Shown: in pieces, positions 53,157-62,207 of the stretch | How the letters are laid out: every line of letters begins with the position of its first letter | How positions within the stretch are numbered: position 1 is the first letter of the stretch | Source: an uncultured Treponema sp. | GTDB lineage: Bacteria; Spirochaetota; Spirochaetia; Treponematales; Treponemataceae | DNA: 64,000 nucleotides | Reading direction: 5' to 3' | Assembly: GCA_938039145.1 (NCBI GenBank) | Contig: CALHVG010000077.1 | Span: 1 to 64,000 of the forward strand | Made by a program: the position numbers and the translations under genes | Notes under the pieces: generated by a model | What the model saw: the letters and a program-made list of their open reading frames with translations, nothing else | Database searches by the model: none | Told to the model about the DNA's origin: nothing

Positions 53157-55130
53157 ATGAACGAGAGCGAGATTAATGCGGTTGCGACTTCTATCAGAAG
53201 TCTTTCTATGGATGCCATTCAGAAGGCGAATTCCGGGCATCCGGGAACGCCCCTTGGTGCGGCAGAACTTGCCGCAGTTCTTTACGGAGAAATCCTAAAA
53301 CATAATCCTGCAGATTCAAAGTGGGCGGATAGGGACAGATTCGTTCTGTCTGCCGGACACGGCTCAATGTTGCTTTATTCTATTCTGCATTTGAGCGGAT
53401 ACAAGGTTACGATGGACGATATAAAGTCGTTCAGGCAGGTTGGTTCTGTTTGCTGCGGGCATCCTGAGTACGGCGTAACCGACGGCGTTGAATGTACGGC
53501 AGGTCCATTGGGACAAGGCGTTTCAATGGCGGTCGGAATGGCGATGGCGGAGACCATGCTTGCCGCTCGTTTCAATACGGAAAAGCGCAAAATCGTAGAC
53601 CACTACACCTATTCTTTGGTGGGCGAAGGCTGCCTTGAAGAAGGCGTTTCTTCCGAGGCAAGTTCTTTTGCGGGAACTCAAAAACTCGGGAAACTGATTG
53701 TATTTTATGACCGGAATAAAATTTCTATCGACGGACCTACGGATATTACTTTTGACGAGGACATCGCAAAGCGTTACGAGGCTTACGGCTGGCAGGTTCT
53801 GACTGGCGATATGTACAAGCCCGTTGAAATTATCGAACTTGTCGAAAAGGCAAAAAAAGTTTCCGACAAACCGACGCTGATAATTTTGGAATCGACTATA
53901 GGAAAATTTTCTCCGAATCAGGGTTCGGCGGACACGCATGGCGCTCCGCTGGGCGAAGAAAACGTAAAAGCCGCAAAAAAAGCACTTGGCATTCCCGAAG
54001 ACAAGGAATTTTTCGTCGTTCCTGAAGCCTACGAATATTTTTCTTCAAAAAAAGCGCAGTGGGCTTCGTGCGAGGACAACTGGAACAAAGAATTTGACGC
54101 ATGGTCAAACGAAAATCCGGAACTTAGGAAAATGTGGGATGCTTTTCATAACAACGAAGCGATGGGCGATTTTCCCCTGCCTGAATTTTCAAGCACGGAT
54201 AAAATGGCGACCAGAGATGCAAGCGGAAAAACGCTGAACGCATTGTGCCAGCGTTACAAAAATATCGTTGGCGGCTCGGCGGATTTGGCAGGTCCGAACA
54301 AGACCATCCTAAAAGATTGCGACGGAATATTCGCTCCTGAAAACCGAAAAGGTCGCATGATTGAGTACGGAATCAGAGAGTTTGCGATGAGCGCTTTTGT
54401 TTCGGGAATGTGCCTTCACGGAGGATTGCGCCCGTTCTGTGCAACATTCCTAATTTTTGCAGACTATCTTAGACCCCAGCTTAGGCTTGCGGCTCTGATG
54501 AAGCTTCCGGGCATATATATTTTTTCCCACGATTCGATTTATGTCGGCGAAGACGGACCCACGCACCAACCGGTTGAAACGCTGTCTTCGCTTAGAGCCA
54601 TCCCGAACGTTCAGGTGTTGCGCCCTGCCGATGCCCAGGAAACTTTGGAGGCTTGGAAAATTGCGTGCAAATCAGAAGACCATCCCGTATGTATAGTAAT
54701 CACAAGGCAGACCGTTCAAGGATTTTCAAAATCCGATAAAAACTGGAACAAAAAACTTTCCGAACACGGAGCGTACGTCGCTCTTAATTGCGACGGAGTT
54801 CCCGACATTACGATTCTTGCAGCAGGTTCGGAAGTTTCCACCGCAATCGAGGCCGCCGGTCTTACTCCTGAAAAAAAAATTCGCGTTGTTTCCGTGATGG
54901 ATTTTACAAAATTCGACCTAGCCGACCAATCCGTGAAGAACAGCCTTATCGGAGGAGCGGCTAGGGTCGTCTGTGCGGAGGCTGGAATCAGTTCGGACTG
55001 GAAAAGTTATGCCACAAGCAGAAGCGACTTGTTTTGCATAGACCGTTTTGGAACTTCTGGGCCTGCGGCAAAAGTTGCAGAATACCTTCACTTTACGGCA
55101 AAAGACCTTTCAGACTTGTTAAAAAAATAG
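53157..55130 (+). CDS. tkt: Transketolase
   Basis: 657 residues from ATG 53157, preceded by GTGGGG; a longer frame from 53109 lacks conserved sequence. Motifs: ANSGHPGTPLGAAELA, RFVLSAGHGSMLLYS, GPLGQGVSMAVGMAMAE, FVSGMCLHGG, and SHDSIYVGEDGPTHQP. The thiamine-diphosphate metal motif reads VGEGCLEEG with Glu in place of the usual first Asp, while the second ligand YDRNKISIDG is normal. It moves two-carbon units in the pentose phosphate pathway. Confidence 0.95.
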   Translation: MNESEINAVATSIRSLSMDAIQKANSGHPGTPLGAAELAAVLYGEILKHNPADSKWADRDRFVLSAGHGSMLLYSILHLSGYKVTMDDIKSFRQVGSVCCGHPEYGVTDGVECTAGPLGQGVSMAVGMAMAETMLAARFNTEKRKIVDHYTYSLVGEGCLEEGVSSEASSFAGTQKLGKLIVFYDRNKISIDGPTDITFDEDIAKRYEAYGWQVLTGDMYKPVEIIELVEKAKKVSDKPTLIILESTIGKFSPNQGSADTHGAPLGEENVKAAKKALGIPEDKEFFVVPEAYEYFSSKKAQWASCEDNWNKEFDAWSNENPELRKMWDAFHNNEAMGDFPLPEFSSTDKMATRDASGKTLNALCQRYKNIVGGSADLAGPNKTILKDCDGIFAPENRKGRMIEYGIREFAMSAFVSGMCLHGGLRPFCATFLIFADYLRPQLRLAALMKLPGIYIFSHDSIYVGEDGPTHQPVETLSSLRAIPNVQVLRPADAQETLEAWKIACKSEDHPVCIVITRQTVQGFSKSDKNWNKKLSEHGAYVALNCDGVPDITILAAGSEVSTAIEAAGLTPEKKIRVVSVMDFTKFDLADQSVKNSLIGGAARVVCAEAGISSDWKSYATSRSDLFCIDRFGTSGPAAKVAEYLHFTAKDLSDLLKK

Positions 55131-55206
55131 TCCTGTCCGCACAAGGTTTTCTGCGAGGTGCGGATTTTTTCCGCATCTTGAACATTTTGTTCCCGGAGAA
55201 AATTTT

Positions 55207-55698
55207 ATGAAAAAAACCGTTCTCTTGATGTTTGCCATATCTTTTTTCATCTTTGGGTGTTCAAAGAAAAATCCGTATGAAGACCCTTCCGACCGAAGAA
55301 TTTCAAAAATAAAGTCCAACACCGAAGAAAAATTTGAGGGAGAGCAAATAGGTATCGACCTCACCGAAATGAACTCGAACATGGTGTATGCGCAGGTCTT
55401 CAATATGCTGATTATGCCCGAAGAATATGAAGGACGGCTCATAAAAGTGGGAGGAACATTTGTCCGATTTATCCCGAACGGTGAAACGGAGCCGGTTAAT
55501 TCTGTAATCGTTTCGGATGCCTTGGCGTGCTGCCAGCAAGGATTGGAATTCAAATTTGCTGATGACTATTCTTTTGAGGCGGAAGATTTGCCTTCCGAAG
55601 GCACAGAAATCGAAATAATCGGAAGATTTGTAATGTCCCAAACCGCCGATGGGCTTGATTATTTTTATCTTGACTGCAAGGACCTAAAAATCCTTTGA
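55207..55698 (+). CDS. Lipoprotein with DUF1980-like double-Cys domain
   Basis: 163 residues, lipobox IFGC with lipidated Cys about 18. The mature part has an OB-fold-like domain: YEGRLIKVGGTFVRFIP ... NSVIVSDALACCQQGLEF ... GTEIEIIGRFVM ... YFYLDCKDLKIL. The CC motif flanked by beta strands is reminiscent of the DUF1980/YcgQ C-terminal domain. It may bind a ligand or metal in the periplasm; the zinc-type ArsR gene downstream makes a metal link worth considering, but this is inference. No ribosome site is clear; GGAG lies 13 nt upstream. Confidence 0.75.
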   Translation: MKKTVLLMFAISFFIFGCSKKNPYEDPSDRRISKIKSNTEEKFEGEQIGIDLTEMNSNMVYAQVFNMLIMPEEYEGRLIKVGGTFVRFIPNGETEPVNSVIVSDALACCQQGLEFKFADDYSFEAEDLPSEGTEIEIIGRFVMSQTADGLDYFYLDCKDLKIL

Positions 55699-55796
55699 TG
55701 CTACCGGACAGACTTAGAAAAGTTGAATCCCAGCGATTTTTTGCCCGAAACATTCTTAAAATCGTATTTGCGCTTCTAATTCTCGGCGAACAATAA
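55698..55796 (+). CDS. Possible 32-residue membrane peptide, coupled to the lipoprotein
   Basis: The lipoprotein stop and a new ATG overlap as TGATG. The frame gives 32 residues, MLPDRLRKVESQRFF then ARNILKIVFALLILGEQ, with a basic N-terminus and one hydrophobic segment. Termination-reinitiation coupling supports translation, but there is no homologue I know. It may instead be the start of a lost larger gene. Confidence 0.35.
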   Translation: MLPDRLRKVESQRFFARNILKIVFALLILGEQ

Positions 55797-55858
55797 AAAA
55801 TCTCGCTTTCCTAAAAAATTACCTTTCGTTTTTCAAATCCGAATACATTTTATTGGGA

Positions 55859-55902
55859 TTGACAAGTGCGTTTTGTGAATTTATTATATGAACAGTTGTT
55901 CA
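55859..55902 (+). promoter_or_regulatory. Promoter and operator of the arsR-type repressor
   Basis: TTGACA (55859-55864), 17-bp spacer, TATTAT (55882-55887). TGAACAgtTGTTCA (55889-55902), a perfect inverted repeat of the SmtB/ArsR operator type (TGAACA with two central bases), overlaps the predicted start near 55894. Flanks extend the dyad imperfectly. The repressor would shut off its own transcription. Confidence 0.82.
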
Positions 55903-55920
55903 ATTAATAATGAGGTGTTT

Positions 55921-56241
55921 ATGGAAAATTCGGGAAGCATCATGCCCGATGAAAAAATGCTGCTTGAACTTGCGGAACTTTACAAAATTTTTGGTGACAC
56001 CACAAGAATCAGGATTCTTTTTATTCTTCATGAAAAAGAAATGGCAGTGAACGAAATTGCCCAGCGTCTTGACATGACGCAATCGGCGGTAAGCCATCAG
56101 TTGCGGATTTTAAAAACCAGCAGCCTCATAAAATTCCGACGAGACGGAAAATCGCTCATCTATTCGCTTTCCGACGTGCATGTTTCCCTTATTTTGAAAT
56201 TGGGGCGCGAGCATCTTGAAGATTTGAAGCAAGTGTTATAA
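55921..56241 (+). CDS. ArsR/SmtB-family metal-responsive repressor
   Basis: 106 residues from ATG 55921 with GAGGTG 6 nt upstream; an earlier in-frame ATG (55888) lies inside the operator and is rejected. Winged helix-turn-helix IFGDTTRIRILFILHE and MTQSAVSHQLRILKTSSLIKFRRDGKS. The last helix SDVHVSLILKLGREHLED carries D-x-H then H and D at the spacing of the alpha-5 zinc site of SmtB/CzrA. A zinc sensor is therefore likely. The regulated genes other than itself are not evident in the window. Confidence 0.92.
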   Translation: MENSGSIMPDEKMLLELAELYKIFGDTTRIRILFILHEKEMAVNEIAQRLDMTQSAVSHQLRILKTSSLIKFRRDGKSLIYSLSDVHVSLILKLGREHLEDLKQVL

Positions 56242-56247
56242 TTCCGC

Positions 56248-57459
56248 ATGAGTTTTTCTTTTGACTGGACGGATTTTCCCGAAGAGGCGGACAACGACGA
56301 TTTCGTGAAAAATTGTTTTCTTGAATGCGGCGATCTTTCATGGAAGGACTTGCTTGAACGTTCGCAATATTCTTTTATATCAGGCGACAATTATCCCGTT
56401 CTTCGCCTTCTTGAAAATCACTTTGCCTGCAAAATCGATTTTATGTACATCGACCCGCCGTACAACACGGGAAAAAAAACTTTCACGTATAACGATGCCT
56501 TTCCGTTGAACAAAAAATCCGATTGCACGCCGCCTGACAGACATTCCGCTTGGCTTAGTTTTATGAGCCGCCGCCTTGCGTCCGCAAAAAAACTTCTTTC
56601 GGATTCCGGCTGCATTTTTTTGGCAATCGGGCAAGAGGAACTTTATCATTTAAAACTTTTGTGCGACAAAATTTTCGGCGAAGAAAATTTCGTTAACGAT
56701 TTTATGTGGCTTCACGGCAAGGGAAAAAAGGATTCCTTTTCCAGAACGCTGCAAGAATCTACGCTGTGTTACGCAAAAAATAAAAAGAAACTTTCCGCTT
56801 TCAGGGATTTTGAGGAAACTTCATGGGCAAAAGAAAATCCTGACGGAGATTTGCGAGGTGCATGGTTTTCAGGAAGCATAAGTTTTTCCGAAAAGCGTTC
56901 AAATCCTCTGCACCCGAACTATTTTGAAATCGTCTCGCCGTCCGGGAAAAAATGGAAACGGCAATGGCTTGTAAAAAAAGAGGAAATGCAAAAACTTTTG
57001 CAAGAAGACAGAATTTTTTGGGGAAAAGCTCCAGATTTCGATAATGTTCCTAGAAAAAAAATATTCAACGGAGAACGGACGGAAATAATTCCCAAAAACA
57101 TAATCGATGAAAAAGGCGGAACAAGAAGCGCGCAAAGACACCTGGATTTTCTTGTAGGCGAAAAATCTTCGTTTGACAATCCCAAACCGGTCGCCTTGAT
57201 TCAGCATTTTCTTTCGATTGTCAACATGAAAAACGACATCACCGTGATGGATTTTTTTGCCGGAAGCGGAACTACGGCAGAGGCGGTTTTTAACGCAAAT
57301 CTGCTGGACGGCGGAAAACGAAAATGCATTTTGATTCAAAAACCGGAAGCAATAAAATCGGGGAAAAGCAGGTTTTCCGATATTTCCGAATTGTGCCTTG
57401 AACGAGTAAGAAAAATCACAAAAAACAATGTATCCGAACTAAAACTTGTCGTTCCGTGA
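56248..57459 (+). CDS. Solitary DNA methyltransferase (beta class, N6-adenine or N4-cytosine)
   Basis: 403 residues. Motif IV YIDPPYNTGKKT (about 69-80) precedes motif I VMDFFAGSGTTAEAVF (near 335), the beta-class order used by Type III and related enzymes. No res or specificity gene is adjacent, so it may be an orphan, regulatory or degraded system. TATAAT (56237-56242), inside the end of arsR, ends 5 nt before the ATG and no ribosome site is visible, predicting a leaderless mRNA. Confidence 0.88.
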   Translation: MSFSFDWTDFPEEADNDDFVKNCFLECGDLSWKDLLERSQYSFISGDNYPVLRLLENHFACKIDFMYIDPPYNTGKKTFTYNDAFPLNKKSDCTPPDRHSAWLSFMSRRLASAKKLLSDSGCIFLAIGQEELYHLKLLCDKIFGEENFVNDFMWLHGKGKKDSFSRTLQESTLCYAKNKKKLSAFRDFEETSWAKENPDGDLRGAWFSGSISFSEKRSNPLHPNYFEIVSPSGKKWKRQWLVKKEEMQKLLQEDRIFWGKAPDFDNVPRKKIFNGERTEIIPKNIIDEKGGTRSAQRHLDFLVGEKSSFDNPKPVALIQHFLSIVNMKNDITVMDFFAGSGTTAEAVFNANLLDGGKRKCILIQKPEAIKSGKSRFSDISELCLERVRKITKNNVSELKLVVP

Positions 57460-57537
57460 TTTTTTGCATCTTTATGATGGCTAAATGCATTTTTCTTTGT
57501 TATAATCATCGAAATCAAAATCTTAGGAGAATTATAG

Positions 57538-58170
57538 ATGAATTTCATTTTTTTAGGACCGCCGGGGGCAGGCAAAGGCTCTCTTGCCGTAAAAGTCGCA
57601 GAAGATTACAAAATCCCGCATATTTCTACGGGCGATATTTTCAGGGCGAACATAAAAGAAAAGACTCCGCTCGGAATAAAAGTAAAAGCGATAATCGATT
57701 CGGGTTCGCTCGTGAGCGATGACCTTACGTTCGAACTTGTAAAAGACAGGCTTTCAAAAGACGACTGCAAAAACGGCTTCATTTTGGACGGATTCCCGCG
57801 CACAATTCCGCAGGCGGACTTGCTTTCATCCGTTTGCCCTGATGTCGTTGTAGTAAATTTTCAGACGAAGGACGAAGTTGTAATAAAGAGGCTGAGTACT
57901 CGTAGAGTCTGCAAGGCGTGCGGTGCAAATTACAATGTTCTTACGCTTCCGCCTAAAAAAGAAGGCGTTTGCGACAAGTGCGGCGGCGAAATAATCCAAA
58001 GGGACGACGATAAGCAAGAGTCGATTCTTCACAGAATGGACGTTTACCGAGAGCAGACAGAACCGCTCATAAAATACTACACGGAAAAAGGAAAAATTCA
58101 GAACTTTGATGCCGCAATCGAAACTGCGGAACTTCTTGAAGAATTCAAGAAAGTTTTTCCGGTAAAATAA
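57538..58170 (+). CDS. adk: Adenylate kinase
   Basis: 210 residues, long form. P-loop FLGPPGAGKGS, DGFPRTIPQADLL, and a LID domain with a four-Cys zinc site (CKACG ... CDKCGG) and the RMDVYREQTEPLIKYY tail. It interconverts ATP + AMP and 2 ADP. TATAAT at 57501-57506 and TTAGGAGA before the ATG give an ordinary leader. Confidence 0.97.
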   Translation: MNFIFLGPPGAGKGSLAVKVAEDYKIPHISTGDIFRANIKEKTPLGIKVKAIIDSGSLVSDDLTFELVKDRLSKDDCKNGFILDGFPRTIPQADLLSSVCPDVVVVNFQTKDEVVIKRLSTRRVCKACGANYNVLTLPPKKEGVCDKCGGEIIQRDDDKQESILHRMDVYREQTEPLIKYYTEKGKIQNFDAAIETAELLEEFKKVFPVK

Positions 58171-58246
58171 CACTAAAGGCTGCCCGCAAAAATCGGGCGG
58201 TCAGATGAAATAACTTTTCGATTTACTTATTTTTCTTGTTATTTAA

Positions 58247-58449
58247 AATTCGGCAACCGAGGTTGTTTCGGCAATCCTCGATTGCCGAATTTGCGCCGTT
58301 CCGGAATGAATTGAGGAACGGCATACAATCAGTGAGTTTGTTCTGCAATCTCGCTGTATTTTTTAGCCGCAAAAATGCTGCGGCTGATAAAAAACCTTTC
58401 TTAAAAAGCAACAGTTGAAAGAATTTACATTTTCTCAACTGTTGCTTTT
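58247..58449. repeat. Hairpins downstream of adk; the last may be a terminator
   Basis: AATTCGGCAA/TTGCCGAATT (58247-58291) with inner CGAGG/CCTCG; GCCGTTCC/GGAACGGC (near 58294-58322); and AAAAGCAACAGTTGA/TCAACTGTTGCTTTT (58404-58418, 58435-58449), perfect over 15 bp. The last ends in a short T-run and may terminate adk or the minus-strand flavin reductase-like gene. No gene is seen in 58171-58550. Confidence 0.6.
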
Positions 58450-58550
58450 GTGCATAAATCTTCACATACAAAAATCAGCTCTAAAAAGCAGCGAAAAACT
58501 CGAAATTCAGCGTTTTGCTGGATTTCAAGCTTTCTTAAATAAATCTTCCG

Positions 58551-59048
58551 TCAATTTATGTAGATTTTTTCGATTTCCGCGATGTAAAGCTGGTGCAAAT
58601 CTCCGTTCGTGTAGTTTTTATTGAACGGCTCTTCTTCCATGAACCCTGAGCGTTCCATCTTTTGGTTGAAAATCTTTTTGCACACAAAAATCATCCGCGC
58701 TTCCTCAAAATACGGAACATCATCTATGCGCTTTAGAGTCAAAGCGGATTCTTTTATTTTGTCGATGTCCCGCCCTGATTTTGTACCGCAAATTCCCAGC
58801 ATTCTTCTGTATTGGCTTTCAAAAAAGCACAGAGAAAACCGTTCCGAAGAATCTATGAATTCTTTTGTGTAGCGGCTTTGCCGTATGTATATTGTGGCTG
58901 TCGGTTTGTTCCAAAAGACTCCCAATGCGCCCCAACTTGCCGTCATCATGTTGACTTTGCCTTGATTTTCGGCTGTTACGAGCATCCATTCTTCTCCGAT
59001 GAGTTCAAAAACATTTTCGCTCAGCTGATTTGCCAGTATTTCCTTCAT
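58551..59048 (-). CDS. Flavin reductase-like (FMN-binding split-barrel) protein
   Basis: 165 residues from ATG 59048 with AGGAG upstream; the longer frame to 59132 would overlap uraA. Flavin-reductase-like domain: GEEWMLVTAENQGKVNMMTASWGALG, PTATIYIRQSRYTKEFID, FSLCFFESQYRRMLGICGTKSGRDIDK. It likely binds FMN; the redox partner is unknown. It starts 11 nt after the uraA stop, so the two are probably one operon. Confidence 0.87.
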   Translation of the reverse strand: MKEILANQLSENVFELIGEEWMLVTAENQGKVNMMTASWGALGVFWNKPTATIYIRQSRYTKEFIDSSERFSLCFFESQYRRMLGICGTKSGRDIDKIKESALTLKRIDDVPYFEEARMIFVCKKIFNQKMERSGFMEEEPFNKNYTNGDLHQLYIAEIEKIYIN

Positions 59049-59059
59049 AAAGATTTCTC

Positions 59060-60424
59060 CTATTTGTCGGATTTTTCCGATGCTTCTTTTCCAAGCATAA
59101 GATTTGTAAGAATTCCAAGAATCAATGCGCATGCAACCGTTCTGATTTCCACCGCACCGAAACTGACCACCATTCCGCCAACACCTGTTATGAAAATTAC
59201 CGATGCCACAAAAAGGTTCCTGTTTTTGTTCAAATCAACTTTTTGGAACATTTTGAATCCTGAAACGGCAATAAATCCGTAAAGCGCAACGCAAACTCCG
59301 CCCATGACGCAGGCAGGAATCGTTTCAAGGATTGCGACCAGCGGACTTATGAGCGAAAATATTATGCAGATGAATGCGCATCCCCAAATCGAGACGGTGG
59401 ATGCATTCCGAGTTATAGCGACGCAACCTATCGATTCTCCGTAGGTTGTGCTGGGGCAGCCGCCGAATGCGGTCGAGACCATCGTTCCGATTCCGTCGCC
59501 CAAAAGCGTGCGGGTAAGCCCCGGCTCTTTAAGAAGATCCACTCCGACGATTGCAGAAAGGTTCTTGTGATCCGCAAGATGTTCGGCGAACACGACAAAC
59601 GCAACGGGAACATATGCCGTAAATAGCGTAAGAAGATATTTTCCCGTAATCGCCTTCAGCCCTTCCGTTCCGCCCAACAAGACCGTGAATTTCGGCAAGG
59701 AAACGTAGCCAGAAACTGACTTGAAGTCCAAAAGTTTAAGCGCGCTGTAGTCTATGACGATCAGGGATTCATTTCCCGAAATGTGTCCGAGCAGGGCAAA
59801 AAAAGAGGCGAGCGCATAACCAGCCGCAATTCCTATGATGAACGGAATCAGTCTTCCCGCTCGTTTTCCGTATGTCGAACAGAGCATGGTTATCGCAAGT
59901 GTAAAAAGACCGCACAGTAAGGCGATATGCGAGTTTCCGCCAAGTACGTTGGATTTCATCAAATCTGCGACGGCATTTCCCGAAAGACTTAGGCCTATTA
60001 TTGCCACGGTAGGACCGATTATCACAGGCGGCATCAATTTGTCTATCCAAGCGACACCGAAGATTTTTACCACAATTGCAATGGCTATGTAGACAAAGCC
60101 TGCCATCAGCGCGCCGATTATAAGCCCCCAATAGCCTGCCGATTCTGCAAGCCCAAGCGTGGCTGCTCCGGCAAATGCGCTGAACATAGAACCGATGAAC
60201 GCAAACGAACTTCCTAAAAATACCGGGCTTGAACTTTTTGTTGCCACAAGGTAGACGACAGTTCCGATTCCGGCGCCAAACAAAGCCGCCGATGCCGTAA
60301 GCCCGTGTCCCACGATTGCCGGAACGGCGATGGTTGCTGCCATGACTGCCAAAAGTTGCTGAAAAGCGAACACAACAATTTTTACAAAACTCGGTTTGTC
60401 CTTGATTCCATAAATCAGTTTCAC
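59060..60424 (-). CDS. uraA: Uracil/xanthine permease (NCS2 family)
   Basis: 454 residues, 12-14 membrane helices. Family signatures GTVVYLVATKSSSPVFLGSSFAFIG, IIGPTVAIIGLSLSGNA, and the QxxPxTxxxE-like CPSTTYGESIGCVAITRNAS. It imports uracil or a related base with protons. The start is GTG 60424 with AGAGG upstream. Promoter TTGAAC-17-TATAAT (60480-60485 and 60457-60462, minus strand). Confidence 0.93.
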   Translation of the reverse strand: MKLIYGIKDKPSFVKIVVFAFQQLLAVMAATIAVPAIVGHGLTASAALFGAGIGTVVYLVATKSSSPVFLGSSFAFIGSMFSAFAGAATLGLAESAGYWGLIIGALMAGFVYIAIAIVVKIFGVAWIDKLMPPVIIGPTVAIIGLSLSGNAVADLMKSNVLGGNSHIALLCGLFTLAITMLCSTYGKRAGRLIPFIIGIAAGYALASFFALLGHISGNESLIVIDYSALKLLDFKSVSGYVSLPKFTVLLGGTEGLKAITGKYLLTLFTAYVPVAFVVFAEHLADHKNLSAIVGVDLLKEPGLTRTLLGDGIGTMVSTAFGGCPSTTYGESIGCVAITRNASTVSIWGCAFICIIFSLISPLVAILETIPACVMGGVCVALYGFIAVSGFKMFQKVDLNKNRNLFVASVIFITGVGGMVVSFGAVEIRTVACALILGILTNLMLGKEASEKSDK

Positions 60425-60734
60425 TTCGATAGACCTCTTATTCCTAAAATCAAAGGATTATACTTTTTATGGAAACTCTGTTCAATGAGATTCGGAAAAT
60501 CTTTACGCATTGCAAAAATATCCGCTGCAAAAAGGAAATCTAAAATCAGCGGACAATATATTTTGCTCTTCCGATTTTTTTTAATTTATTTTTGACAAAA
60601 TATTCCAACGGACGAAAAATAATTTGCAAACAGATAGCCGTTTCCGCCGGCTTCAATCCTGACGAATAAATTGCGGCATACGCAAATAAAATTTGGTGCA
60701 GAAAACAATTTATTTTCTCTTGCCGCAAAAAAAA

Positions 60735-61775
60735 CTAATCTATAAATCCGAACTTGCAATGCCAAATCGGTTTTGCAAGTTTATTCGAAAACGGCTGAAT
60801 CCGCGTAAAATCGGGAAGCCAACTTGTGTCATTGCTCAATTCCTGATAAAAAAGCCATTCAAAATCCAAAACCTCAATTAAATCCTTAAGGTCGCCGTCT
60901 TCCGTGCCGTTTACAAGACGGTTTTCTATCACGGAAAGATTTTTTTTCCGTTTTGCAAGGCGTTTTTCATCTTCCGCAAAAGGAACGGGCGTGTATTGAT
61001 TCATAAGTGAAACAAACGCCTTTCCGTCTGCGTTTTCTTTAAGCCAGAACAGAACCTCTGCGGTGTCCTCAAAATGCCCCGGAAAAAACAAGTGACGGAC
61101 AATTACGCCTTGAGTCAGTTTTTCTTTTTTTTCACCTTTTTCAACGGAATTTCCATTTGCGTCCACGTAATGCGACGCCGCCTTTTTTTCCGTGATTTTC
61201 GGAGAAAAGTTTTTTATCATCCACAAAACGGTTTTTGCCGCCGTCTTAGGATAATCTTCCGCCGCAAAAAGCGACTTTGAAAGGGAACTGTTCAGCGTTT
61301 TCAGGTCGGGAAGCCAAATCTTTACATAAGGTTTTAAAAGTTCAAGCATTTCCACGGACTCGTAGGCGGAACTGTTCCAGCAAAAAGGTATCGAGCAGCC
61401 GGCGTTCCGTGCGTTCGCAATAAAATCCGCAAGCATCGGAACAAAATGACTTCCGGTAACAAGATTTATATTTTCCGCACCGGAATCCTGAAGTCTAAGA
61501 CAGATTTTTGAAAACTTGTCGGAATCAACGGCACGCCCCAAACCGTCCTGAGAAATTTGATAATTTTGGCAAAAAGCGCAGCGGAGCGTGCAGCCCGTAA
61601 AAAAAATCGTTCCGCTTCCGCCGTGCACGGTAATTAAAGGCTCTTCACCAAAATGAAGGCAAGCCAAAGCAATGCGAACAGAATCGCTTTCTCCGCAGAA
61701 ACCGGTTTTTCCAAGATTTCTGGGAACTGAGCAATTCCGCGGGCATTGATTACATGAAGAACAAAAATCCGTCAT
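60735..61775 (-). CDS. Radical SAM protein, PflX/COG1313-like
   Basis: 346 residues. The radical SAM cluster motif is GCTLRCAFCQNYQIS (C-x3-C-x2-C), preceded by an N-terminal Cys-rich region CSSCNQCPRNCSVPR. Further motifs: NINLVTGSHFVPMLADFI, VKIWLPDLKT, GVIVRHLFFPGHFEDT. It probably activates or modifies an unknown substrate; the family is related to pyruvate formate-lyase activating enzymes. The next minus-strand gene (61800-62207) lies 25 nt upstream and may be cotranscribed. Confidence 0.85.
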   Translation of the reverse strand: MTDFCSSCNQCPRNCSVPRNLGKTGFCGESDSVRIALACLHFGEEPLITVHGGSGTIFFTGCTLRCAFCQNYQISQDGLGRAVDSDKFSKICLRLQDSGAENINLVTGSHFVPMLADFIANARNAGCSIPFCWNSSAYESVEMLELLKPYVKIWLPDLKTLNSSLSKSLFAAEDYPKTAAKTVLWMIKNFSPKITEKKAASHYVDANGNSVEKGEKKEKLTQGVIVRHLFFPGHFEDTAEVLFWLKENADGKAFVSLMNQYTPVPFAEDEKRLAKRKKNLSVIENRLVNGTEDGDLKDLIEVLDFEWLFYQELSNDTSWLPDFTRIQPFSNKLAKPIWHCKFGFID

Positions 61776-61799
61776 AAAATAATGAGCAAAACCCGCCGT

Positions 61800-62207
61800 C
61801 TAAAGGAGTGCACCTTTTTCCACTATTTTTGCCATCAAATACTGAAGCACATCGATAGGCAAATCTTCCGCCTCGTAATTTACAAGTTCGCCAAGCATAC
61901 GCCAATCCGAATCTGAAAGCAAATCTTCGTTTTCGTCCGCGTTTTCTAAAAACGAAAGAAAGCCCGAAAGTCTTTCAAGATTTTTTTCAGTCGGCTCTTC
62001 AGAAAAATTGCTCGATTCTTCTATATAGGTTCGCTGCCAATATTCCGCAACGGACGAAGGAAGGTCTCCGGGAACGGATGCAGAACGGATGAACAACGAA
62101 ACCGCATCTTTAGAAGCCCGTTCCGAATCGAAATGTCCGTTATTGTCCGCGCGGGCGTGTTTTAAAACCCGTCTTGCATCCGCCATGAATTTTTGAATCT
62201 TTGTCAT
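61800..62207 (-). CDS. Small protein of unknown function
   Basis: 135 residues from ATG 62207; the longer frame to 62231 contains the -10 box and is rejected. Helical, with KFMADARRVLKHARADNNGHFDSERASKDAVSLF-like N-terminus (KFMADARRVLKHARADN) and an acidic C-terminus ending ...AKIVEKGALL. No membrane helix or signal. TATAAT (62214-62219, minus strand) ends 6 nt before the ATG, predicting a leaderless mRNA. The function is unknown. Confidence 0.68.
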   Translation of the reverse strand: MTKIQKFMADARRVLKHARADNNGHFDSERASKDAVSLFIRSASVPGDLPSSVAEYWQRTYIEESSNFSEEPTEKNLERLSGFLSFLENADENEDLLSDSDWRMLGELVNYEAEDLPIDVLQYLMAKIVEKGALL

